NCBI RefSeq assembly: GCF_030445035.2
Contig: NC_080688.1
Coordinates: 62,199,949 to 62,263,948, forward strand
Direction of reading: 5' to 3'
DNA: 64,000 bases
From: Dasypus novemcinctus
Taxonomy: Eukaryota; Chordata; Mammalia; Cingulata; Dasypodidae
Part shown: one piece after another, positions 46,990 to 64,000 of the stretch
How positions within the stretch are numbered: the first letter of the stretch is position 1
Layout: every line of letters begins with the position of its first letter
Translations under genes and position numbers: made by a program
The notes under the pieces: generated by a model
Databases searched by the model: none
What the model saw: the letters and a program-made list of their open reading frames with translations, nothing else
What the model was told of the DNA's origin: nothing

Positions 46990-47545
46990 TTATGGAGTAG
47001 TCAACTGCAAACAGGAGAATTGCATGCTCATCCAAGTGGAATCTAAGCACCCTCTCGATACAGAGGTGGAGCAGACATAACCATCCCAGGGTCCACAGAA
47101 TGGAGGAATAGAATATGGATTAGAGTGGATTTACCGATAATCTATTCTGGAACTAATGTGATTAGTAATGGAAGTAAATGTAGCATTGTGATGGAGAAAG
47201 TGGCCATGGTAGCTGCTGAGGGTGCGGAGTGGGAAGAAGAGATGTGATATGGGGGCATTTTCAGGACTTGGAGTTGTCCTGGGTGGTACTGCAGGGACAG
47301 TTACATTCTATGTCCTCCCATGGCCCCCTGGGTGGACTGGGGACAGTGTAAACTGTAATGTGGACCACTGACCATGTGGTGCAGCAGTGCTCAGAGATGT
47401 ATTCACCAAGTGCAAAGAATGTTCCACGATGATGGAGGAGGTTGTGGTTATGGGAGGAGTGGGGTGAGGGGGGGTGGGGGCTATATGGGGAACTCATATT
47501 TTTTTTAATGTAACATTAAATACATAAATAAATAAATTTAAAAAA
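46990..47545 (+). mobile_element. family X retroposon, 5'-truncated
   Basis: Aligns along its whole length with 41970-42490 (shared 'caggagaattgcat', 'gtccacagaatggaggaata', 'gcagcagtgctcagagatgt') and ends 'tttttttaatgtaacattaa' with an A-rich tail. A TSD was not found. Confidence 0.8.
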
Positions 47546-47559
47546 ATAAACACAAAGAA

Positions 47560-47820
47560 GGGGACCACAGTCAAGGAATATGGACAGCCTCCAGAAACTG
47601 GAAAAGGCAAAGAGGATTGTTTTATTGAGCCTCCAAGAAGAAACAAAGCACAGCTGGCACCTTGATTTTAGCCTAGAGAGATTTGTGTAGTAAGTCTGAA
47701 TCACAGAAATGTAAGAAAATTAATTTGCTTTCTTTTAATCATGGTTGATGGTAATGAGTTATGGCAGCAATAAAAAATAAACACATTGAGAAGCTAACAA
47801 CAACAAAAAAGGATTAGTCT
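47560..47820 (+). repeat. old mammalian LTR-like 3' fragment
   Basis: 'cctccagaaactggaaaagg', 'cagctggcaccttgatttta' and 'gagttatggcagcaataaa' follow the order of a widespread mammalian LTR-type repeat (MLT1-like). Alternatively it came along as 3' sequence with the X copy on its left. Family uncertain. Confidence 0.4.
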
Positions 47821-47834
47821 TCTTGGTCAGTAGC

Positions 47835-48368
47835 TATTGTCTTTTTTTCTTCCCCTCCCTCTCCCCTGCGCTGTTTTTACTGTATCCATTCGCTTTGTGA
47901 TCTTGTATATCTATTTTTTTTCTTCCCTTCTCATCTTTCTCCTCTAGAATTCACCAGGATTCGATTCTGGGGACCTCTGATGTGGACAGAAGTTCCCTGT
48001 TAATTGTGCCACTTCAGTTCCTAGTCTCTGCTGCACTTCACCTTGACTCTACCCTTTGTCTTTTTGTTGCGTCATCTTGCTGCGAGACTCACTTGTGCGG
48101 GCACTGGCTCACCACACGGGTACTCGGCTTGCTGCGTGGACACTGGCTCACCGTGCAGTGAGTGGCTCAGCATGTGGGCACTCAGCTTGCCACACGGGCA
48201 CTTGTATGGGCACTCAGCTCATTATGTGGACACTTGGTTCATCACATGGGTACTGGCTTGCTGCGCAGGCACGCTTTCTCTTCTTTTCACCAGGAGGCCC
48301 CAGGGGTGATCCTGGGTCCTCCCATATGGTAGGAGCAGGGCTTATCACTTGAGCCACATCCGCTTCCC
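47835..48368 (-). mobile_element. DAS-type SINE, long variant with internal repeats
   Basis: Reverse copy with T-rich tail at left and head at right ('gaagcggatgtggctcaagt' on the minus strand). Its middle (48085-48275) holds about seven short units of the type 'gggcactcagcttgc' or 'ggcactggctcaccac', more than in the relative at 40583-40985. It looks expanded in tandem. The adjacent 48369-48900 stretch is A+T-rich and unassigned. Confidence 0.8.
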
Positions 48369-48899
48369 TATTAATATGGTATTGCCAATATGTTGCTTTT
48401 AGTAACTTTTAAGGAATGGTTTGTCAAAAGCTAAGTGTGTGGGATAGTTCCGTCTTCTTATAAATATTCTAACCAAATTTCCTACTTTTGATAGAAAATT
48501 TTATGCTGATTTCTTTCCAAACCTTTTTAAAGCCAGTTTCCATTTGACTTTTTAGATTCTTTTGCTCTTTATTCAAGTTTTCCAACTTATCAAAACTTCT
48601 TTATTAAGTTTACATCAATTCAGATTGTATAAGATTTGAGGATTTCTACAAAGTTTTATTCGACCAGTTTGCATTTTAAGGACTGCTCGATTTAGATTTG
48701 CCCCTTGTTCTACCACTGGAGTAACAGAGAGCTGGGCAGACGGTAACCACTGTTGGGGAAAACAAGGAAAGAGGTGCATGCAACATGGTCTGGGCTACTA
48801 GTCAGAGGGAGAAACCGAGGGCACAGAGAGGAGCAGGAGACCGAAGCGGAAAAAAGGCAGAGAATGAAGACCAGATGGAGAGCCTATTATTATTAAAAC

Positions 48900-49936
48900 A
48901 ACAACAGAAACCAAGAAACTTAAGTATTGGAAAAGATTTGGAATAAATTTAACACTCAAAAATTGCTGGTGGGAATGTAAAATGGTAAACTTTGGTAACT
49001 GGTTTGATGGCTCCTCAAAAAGTTAACAAACTATATGTATATACCTCATGACCCAGCAATTCCACTCCTAGGTTTATACACAAAAGATCAGAAAACTGGT
49101 ATTCAAACAAGTATTTGTAAACACATGTTCAGAGCAGTACTATTTACAATAAGCAAAAAGTGGGTACAGCCCAAGTATCCATCAATGGTAAATGGATGAA
49201 CAAACTGGTATACATACATAATGGAATATTACCTAGCCATAGAAAAGAATGAAGTACTGGTACATGCCACAATGCCTGAAAAATATGCTAAGTGAAAGAA
49301 GCCAAACACAAAAAGCCACATATTACATGACTCCACTTATTATATGAAATATCCAGAATAGGTTAAATACATAGAAACAGAGAGTAGATTGTGGGAAACA
49401 GACTTGGCCCAGTGGTTAGGGCATCCATCTACCACATGGGAGGTCCGCGGTTCAAACCCCGGGCCTCCTTGATCCATGTGGAGCTGGCCCATGTGCAGCG
49501 CTGATGTGCGCAAGGAGTGCCCTGCCATGCAGGGGTGTCCCCCGCGTAGGGGAGCCCCACGTGCAAGGAGTGCACCCCGTAAGGAGAGCCGCCCAGCGGG
49601 AAAGGAAGTGCAGCCTGCCCAGGAATGGCACCGCCCACACTTCCCATGCCGCTGACGACAACAGAAGCGGACAAAGAAACAAGACGCAGCAAATGGACAC
49701 AAAGAACAGACAACTGGGGGGGGGGGGGGGGGATTAAATAAATAAATAAATCTTAAAAAAAAAAAGAGAGAGTAGATTGTAGTTGCCAGAGGCTAGGAAG
49801 TGAAGGAATGGGGAGAAACTGCTAAATGGGCATGGAGTCTTATTGGAGTGAGTGATAGAAATGTTTTGCAACTAACAGAGGGGGTATGTTGCACAGCATT
49901 TTAAATGTACTAAATAACAATGAACTATCAATTTCT
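48900..49936 (+). mobile_element. L1 3' fragment with nested SINE
   Basis: 'gctggtgggaatgtaaaatg', 'cattccactcctagg'-like text and 'ggaatattacctagccatag' are the ORF2 C-terminal and 3' UTR text of an L1. It is interrupted by the SINE 49393-49766 and by the family X insertion at 49949, after which it continues at 52760. Confidence 0.75.
49393..49766 (+). mobile_element. DAS-type SINE, young group
   Basis: Forward; perfect 14-bp TSD agagagtagattgt at 49379-49392 and 49767-49780. An uninterrupted run of about 18 G's precedes the (aaat)n tail. Few CpG losses. Confidence 0.93.
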
Positions 49937-49948
49937 AAAATGGTTTAA

Positions 49949-52747
49949 TGAAATAAACAAGCTGCCCTAGATAGCAAGAGACTGAACGATAGGCTTACAG
50001 GAAATCGGAGGGTGGAGGAAGGATATGAGCCGATGTCTGCAGGGGTGGAACTTAAGACGAGATGGTGGTAAGTATGAACACAAAGAAGAGATAAAATGGG
50101 GGCAAGGGGTTGCCTTTGGTTGGGGCTTTACGGGTTTGAGGGTGGCTGGGGAGGGACGGTTGGGTAATGTTGCCCAAAAGTGGGGGGAGGGAGGGGTAGC
50201 ATACGAACACAGGAGAGGGTTAGGAGGTGGTGGAGAGTAAAATGCCAAGAAAATAATATCAAAATATAATAAAGAGGGTTACCTGTTTAGAATGCTCGGA
50301 GGGGAGGGTCTGATGCAGGACGGGCTCCTGGGGAATGTCTAAATGCTCATTCTGCCAGAGTGGGTGACACCATGGGGTAGAATCCCAAGTAGTGAGAGTG
50401 GGGGTGGACCCACATCCTGGGGAGGACTAATGCCACCAAATAGAGGGAACTCTATCCCTCGAGAGAAAGGGTGGCTCCCAGGGCATTGGGGCAGATGAGC
50501 AAGTTAGGCCCTAAACACTATTCCATCTATCTCTGGAAGTGGCCCCTCAGGAAACGGAGGTTGGCTGTCACTGTGGGCACCAAGGTGGAAGGGAAAATGG
50601 ACGTTAAATGTGTGGAACCAAAGTAAATGGGGGGCAAGGGAGGAGTTTCTTGAGAGTACATAAGGATGGATATAAAACATGTAATATTACACCATAACAT
50701 ATAGGAGACGACAGACTGATAATGTAAACCATAATGTAAAACATAGGAGAACTAAAAATGTAAAGAACTGTGTATCCTAAAGTATGCACCATAATGTAAG
50801 CACAGATATTACCATGTTAGAAAGCTAATATCTCAGACTCTGTACATCACCTTAAGTAAATATGATGTGAATAGGGTGTAAGAGTATTGCTGTGGAAGGA
50901 AAAAGGTGTTGTGGTGGATGTATGGGAGTGCTGTATATTATATATATGCATTGCTGTGGTCTAGGACTCCTACGAAGAAATGCTGAATAATTGGGGGGGG
51001 GGGAAAGGATAGGATGTGGAATTTTTTCAAGTCAACATTCTTTATCTAAGTTCTTTATCTAACTTTATCCAAGTTCTTTATCTATCCTTTAAACCCATTG
51101 CTATATGCCATTCCCTAGTAAGGGACCATGACATTATATTGGGCTTCAAATTTCGGGGAGTTCTGGATCACAGAGTGTTTCAACAATGGCAATGGAGGGA
51201 TACTGGTATGGGATACCAATGACAGGTGATATATGGCTGACAGGGAGCTGTACAGAACATATGTCCAGGGTGCATGGTAATGATTGGATATACTCATAGT
51301 GGCAACAATTAAAAACCCAGCAGGGGGGGTACTGGGTTCCTGGCCAGTGGTGCTCTGTCGTGGTCCCTAGGGGAGCAGCGATAGTCTCCCAGGTACAGCG
51401 GCGGGGACCGGGAGGGAGTGAGGGTTCAACAGTGAGCCCCTGATGCTAATGACTATGCTTGTGAGCTGATAAACCTAAAATAAGAACAAGGCCTAGAGCA
51501 ACATTGTGCCTGGGAATTTCCTCCTGTCAGCCTTCATGTTACTTAAATGTGGCCAGTCTCGAAGCCAAACTCAGCATGTAAATGCAATGCCTTCCCTCCA
51601 GCGTGGGACATGACACCCAGGGATGAGCCTCCCTGGCAACGAGGGACCACTATCAAATACCAACTGATGATGCAACTGGAAAAGGACCTTATATGGAAGG
51701 TTCAATGCGGATCAGCAGAATATCCATGTCTACATAAAATAACATGACTTTAAAATGCTGTTTGACCTAAAGTAAGGGGGAAATGGAAAGGAGAAATGAG
51801 TTTATATGGCTACGAGTTTCTAAAAAAGAGTCTGGAGGCTGGCAGGATTGCCCTCATGCACAACTGAGCAGAGTCAGAGAGACAGATAAAGCAGATACAA
51901 CCCCCAGATATTGGTTCCTATGAAGGCTAAAGAGACCCATGAGAGTTATGGTCATGGCCGATGGGGTTTACTACCAGGGCAGATGGCCCCTCTCTGGAAA
52001 TGGTGTTTATGTGTGATGAATCTGGACTCAGATGGGATCTCCCTTCATAAGACTTTCATACTAATCTGCTGGAGGTGCAGTTAACGTTGGGGTTTAAGAT
52101 ATAGTTAGGGGATTTGAATCTCTGGACTGATAATGTGATAGCCAGGTCCTGAGCCTCAACAGACTCCAGCACCTACAATCTGATTTATTGGACTTACCAC
52201 ACTCAGCTAAGATGGAGTTGAAGAAGGACAATCACCACACCATGGAGCCTAGAGTGATTACAACTGAAAATGGGAGGATGGCAGCCAGCATCCATGTGGA
52301 ATCTGAGCCTCCTCTTGACATAGAGGTGCAATGGACACAACCAATCCAATGTCCACATAGAAGAGGTGGCATTGGAATGGGAAAAGTGGACATGGTGGAC
52401 GATGGGTATGGGGAAGGGCAGGAAGAGATGAGAGGTGGGGGCATATATGGGACGTGGAGCTGCCCTGGATGGCGCCTCGGGGGTGATCACCGGACATCGT
52501 GGATCCTCACAGGGCCCACTGGATGGAATGGAGCAGAGTATGGGCCATGATGTGGACCATTGTCTATGAGGTGCAGAGGTGCCCAAAGATGTACTTACCA
52601 AATCCAATGGATGTGTCATGATGATGGGAACGAGTGTTGTTGGGGGGGGAGAGGGGGGGTGGGGGGGTGGGGTTGAATGGGACCTCACATATATATTTTT
52701 AATGTAATATTATTACAAAGTCAATAAAAAATAAAATAAAATAAAAT
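49949..52747 (+). mobile_element. family X retroposon, longest copy (2.8 kb), non-coding
   Basis: Bounded by the perfect 12-bp TSD aaaatggtttaa (49937-49948 and 52748-52759), with an (aaaat)n tail at 52720-52747. The last 700 bases match the other X copies (landmark 'gaatctctggactgataatg' at 52115). The first 2.1 kb occurs nowhere else in this window. No frame over 161 codons exists and none shows a recognisable domain, so it does not encode its own reverse transcriptase. Long TSD and A-rich tail indicate L1-machinery mobilisation. It may be an autonomous element's long 3' UTR or a separate non-autonomous family. Confidence 0.82.
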
Positions 52748-52759
52748 AAAATGGTTTAA

Positions 52760-53870
52760 GTTTTATGGTATGAGAATTTCCCCCAAATAAAGTTTTTAAA
52801 AAATGTTTGGTAAAAAGCTATTAGCGAAGTTGTGGGGACATAGTGGTACTCATATTGCTGGCAGAATATAAATTGGTACAAGCTACTGTGATTTAACAAT
52901 ATCTATCAGAAGTACAAATGGACATATACTATGATTCAGCAACATCACTTCCTATAATTCATCCTTACAGATACACTTCAAATGTCTAAAATAATGTTTG
53001 AAGAATTCTTATGCTGTTTAACAGAAATCTAGAAATAATCTCAATGCCCATCAAGTGAAGACTGCTTATTTAAATTATCAGCAATTTATCAGAATACTAT
53101 GCAGCTATTTTAAAAAGGAATGAAAAAAGAAAGGCTACTCAAAAACATTTGTCCCAGATAGGCTGTAATGTAACACCAGGTGCAGAACAGTATGATGAAT
53201 ACACCTCCATTCACATGAATCAGGAAGGGAAATGTAATAAAGGCACAGAATATTTCCACTAAGTGGTAACTGCAATAAATCAAGTTATCTTGTGAAATTA
53301 CATAATTTCTTCAATTTTCTTTAAAATAGACTACTACTTACTTTATTTCCACTCTAAATACTGCTGGGGAAAGAAGAAAAATTGACAACATCTGAAGACA
53401 AAATGGATGAGAGTGTTTCAGATATTCAGAAACAGAGACAATATTTCACAAATTGAAGAAACCCATTAATTCCCAAACAAGATTAAAGGAAATATACTAG
53501 AAAAAGCAAAAACAAAAAAACCAAAAAAAAACCCAACTAAAAATAGAAAAGAATTAAAATATCTTAAAAGCTGCCAAAAAAAAGAGAAAACAGCTTATAT
53601 TTAAAGAAACAATGACAGTTGAAGAAGCCAGCAATAATGGAGGCCAGAAAAGAGGGAAATGTAACTGCCAGCCTAGAATTCTAACCCCAGAAAAAAACAT
53701 CTTCAAAACAATCAGGGAGTTAAAAAGAATCATAACCAGGAGACCAGCTACTTCCCAAAGGATGTACTTCTGGCAGATGGAGAGTAGTCACAAAATGGAA
53801 GGACTGAGATTCAAGGGACAAAGAACAAAAAAAGGCAAATACTTGGGGTTTTAATTTTAGACTTTAACAC
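52760..53870 (+). mobile_element. L1 3' and 5' fragments, decayed
   Basis: 52760-52800 continues the L1 broken at 49948. 52810-53330 reads as another L1 ORF2 C-terminal piece ('tatactatgattcagcaaca', 'cagaatactatgcagctatt'). 53340-53870 resembles the L1 ORF1/linker type text ('ccagcctagaattctaaccc'). Confidence 0.5.
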
Positions 53871-54069
53871 ATTAATATGCACATTATAGTTTCTAAACTA
53901 ACTAGTAAAAGAATAGACATGAACACAATTTTCAAACCAGAAGGGGGAAAAAATATAAAAAGTATCAATTCAGAAGCCAAGAATGGTGAGAAAAGAAATG
54001 GGGAGGAGACAGGACAGAGGAAAAAATAAAATTTTATATTTTTACCCAGATACCAGTCATTTTTTTTTT

Positions 54070-54235
54070 TCTTTTCTTTTTTAGTAAGTGCTGGGGATTG
54101 AACCCAGGACCTCGTACAGGGGAAGCACGTGCTCAACTACCAAGCTATGTCCACTCCTCAGTAAGTTATTTTCATTTGTTTTTCATGGAGGTACCAGGGA
54201 TTGAACCCAGGACCTTGTACATGGGAAGCAGTTCC
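54070..54235 (-). mobile_element. two short tRNA-Ala-derived SINEs
   Basis: Two reverse heads in a row: 'ctggggattgaacccaggac' with 'ctcgtacag' at 54090, and 'cagggattgaacccaggacc' with 'ttgtacatgggaagca' at 54190. Both are B box to A box of a tRNA-Ala-like sequence. The remainder to 55670 is A+T-rich and without anything I can name. Confidence 0.7.
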
Positions 54236-55669
54236 CCACCTGTAATTCTTCAGAGCTAAATGAATATTCTTATTGGAAGGCATGGCCTGACAAGATTTGT
54301 TTTTTTAAAAATCCAGTTATATGTTCTTTTAAAATATCTAAAGCATGAGATACAAAAACGCTGTAAATAAAAGAATGAAGATTTGCCATGCAAATACTAA
54401 CCAAAATAAAGTTTCTAGCTATATTAATATTAAAATATTATTGCCCTAAAACAATAATAAAGGAGATCAACTCATCTAAATTGTTCTGAGAAACATCTCA
54501 AGATCAAACCAATAGAATGCCTGATAGGTTTAAACACATTAATTCACACAATTGGATGAAGAGTTAGTGATACCACATGCCAAAAATGCTTATGGTCTAA
54601 GAAATTGCAATCATGAATTGCTTTGTCCCTACCCTAATCATATTCATATTGTGATGATGTGATGAAAGAAATGCATAATTATGGTGAGGTATGTAATGTG
54701 TATGAGTACACACCAGTGAAACTGTCATCATCCAATGGGAGAAACCAATGGCACAGTAAGAGTAAAGCATTCATTTTACTGTCAAATGACTAAAGGGAAA
54801 AAAAAAACTGAAATAGAAATTGGTTAGCGTAGGAGGATGTTTGGGATAGGCAAGGGACTGCATTTTTTATAAATAGACTTATATAAAAAATCAGACTTAA
54901 AAAAAAATTACATGCATGTGTAACATTTTAAAAATGGACAAAATAGAGCCCAGGAAAGATCCAGGCATGGGTCAAATTTATGAGAGGCACCAAATCAGAT
55001 AGGTGAGAAGCTGAAATAATAAATGAACTGAAAAAGTTGGATAAGCATATGGAAAAAAAAAAAAAAACTCCAGATGAATTAAGCTCTTAGATGACAAAGG
55101 CAACCTTTAAAACTCTTTTAAAATATACTTATCTTTGGACTATAGGGTAAGAATTTGTAAAAGAGACAAAAAACACTAATTATAAATACTCATCAAGTTG
55201 ATTACATTGTAGCTAATGTAGCATTATAGTTACTATGTTAACTATACCATGGGAAGTTATTCATATCAATTTCCATAATTCATTCATTCTGGTATCTCCT
55301 TTCTCAGTTTTGGTCCCAATTTTTCTCACTTTGGCAATTTTTTTTGTTTCCTTGAGAATTTTAATTGCTCAGTTGTTTTCCTGCCCACAGTACCTCTTTA
55401 TATAGTTAAATCTCCTGGGCCAGGGAAGCTAGTTAGGCTTCTCAATATTAATTGTTAAGTGTGAACTTAGTTACATATATCATTATCCAAAGCTTATGAA
55501 TTTCTCTTTAACCAGTCATAAAGAACTTAAGATTCTGCAAAGAACTCAGCTTTTAATTATCTATTAATACCTCTGCTGATCCTACCAATATTCAAGTAAA
55601 AGAAGCTAAGAAGTATTTATTTACCCAATCCTCAAAGTTATCTCAGTTTTTTGAAGAACTAGAGATATC

Positions 55670-55802
55670 CACCAAACAATATGGAGCTTTTATTTTTAAT
55701 GTGATTTCTGTACATTAAGTATGAGAGTACTCCTTTTACAAATGGAACTGATTACCAGAACAATGACAAAACCAAACTGACATTTAATTTGAATCCATGA
55801 AT
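55670..55802 (-). other. ATP5F1A: ATP5F1A 3' UTR with polyadenylation signal
   Basis: After the TAA stop (55803-55805) about 110 bases lead to AATAAA at 55689-55694 on the minus strand; cleavage is expected 10-30 bases further, near 55670. A short, ordinary 3' UTR. Confidence 0.8.
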
Positions 55803-63466
<7,664 letters not shown>

Positions 63467-63592
63467 CTAATGCAGTAACATATTTAAAATGTTGACTTTA
63501 AAGAAAAGTCTTTACATAAGGTCAGCTTACATAAGTGAAGGCTTAGTTTGATCAAATTATTGTGAAACTATTAATCAAATTTAAAATATTTT

Positions 63593-63668
63593 GGGAGTGG
63601 ATATAGCTCTTTAGTTGAGTGCCTGTTTCTCATATACAAGGTCCTAGGTTCAATCCTTGGTACCATCT
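63593..63668 (+). mobile_element. tRNA-Ala-derived short SINE in ATP5F1A intron 2
   Basis: 'gtggatatagctctttagtt' and 'ggtcctaggttcaatccttg' keep the order of A and B boxes but are more decayed than 60841-60920. Located upstream (right) of exon 2, so in intron 1 of the coding scheme with exon 1 beyond the edge. Confidence 0.7.
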
Positions 63669-64000
63669 AAAAAAACAAAACAAAACAAAAATATATATTT
63701 TGCTTAAAGTGGAAAAACTATTAACCACGTGGGAAACTACCTTTTGAGATATGTGTAAATCTATTATGCTGTTCCTGGTACAGTGAAGGCACCCTATTAA
63801 AAAGCCTATTTTAAAATACAGTCTATTTAGAAAAGCAACTGTTAACAAAGTATAAGCATTTATACTTATACTTTTTAAAAGTACTTCTATTTTGACTTTA
63901 GGTGTATTTCAATCAAGTTGCAGAAATTCTCAGTTAATATAAATTGCTTCCTAAAGGGGGAAAATTTCAATAGACTTCCTATTTTAAAATCAAACAAGCA

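Noticed and set aside
48085-48275. CRISPR-like repeat array
   Set aside because: The short units are imperfect, lack unique spacers and lie within a SINE in a mammalian genome.
51547-52688. Frames of 66-161 codons within the longest family X copy as a new protein gene
   Set aside because: They overlap on both strands, are not kept in the other X copies and show no domain or codon pattern of a coding region.

Overview
This is nuclear DNA from a placental mammal, almost certainly an armadillo (Dasypus-like xenarthran). The evidence is some two dozen copies of a long tRNA-headed SINE that matches the armadillo DAS-SINE type, together with mammalian MIR, L2, L1 and LTR debris and two spliced vertebrate genes. 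It is not bacterial: there are no operons or CRISPR, and almost every open reading frame over 60 codons lies inside a repeat.

Layout. Positions 1-4800 are the start of PSTPIP2 intron 1. A CpG island (about 4300-5260) holds the first coding exon of PSTPIP2 on the minus strand (4801-4833). From about 5.3 to 55.7 kb there is a gene-free interval built largely of nested mobile elements. From 55.7 kb to the right edge is ATP5F1A (ATP synthase F1 subunit alpha) on the minus strand, with coding exons 2-12 all present and open. Exon 1 and the promoter lie beyond base 64000. Both genes are transcribed leftward, in the same order as the human 18q21 neighbours.

The intergenic interval contains: (i) a provirus of the ERV-K/betaretrovirus-like class on the minus strand (14704-27828), with two 267-bp LTRs, a 6-bp target-site duplication (TSD), a Lys-type primer-binding site and recognisable but dead gag, dUTPase/pro, pol and env remnants; it is broken up by seven SINEs, three solo LTRs and one further retroposon; (ii) a nearly 9-kb L1 on the plus strand (28288-37195) carrying at least seven nested insertions; (iii) an inverted L1 5' half (37809-40566, minus) followed by a forward L1 3' part (40986-43990), which looks like twin priming or a later inversion; (iv) a non-coding retroposon family, called X here, with a 2.8-kb longest copy (49949-52747) and many 5'-truncated copies that share one 3' end and are bounded by 11-16 bp TSDs. 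One X copy carries an apparent 3' transduction.

No new gene system was found. The notable content is retrotransposition biology: the X family, its 3' transduction, and the clash between the provirus's fairly similar LTRs and the large number of later insertions inside it. All family names come from recognition by eye; no database search was run.
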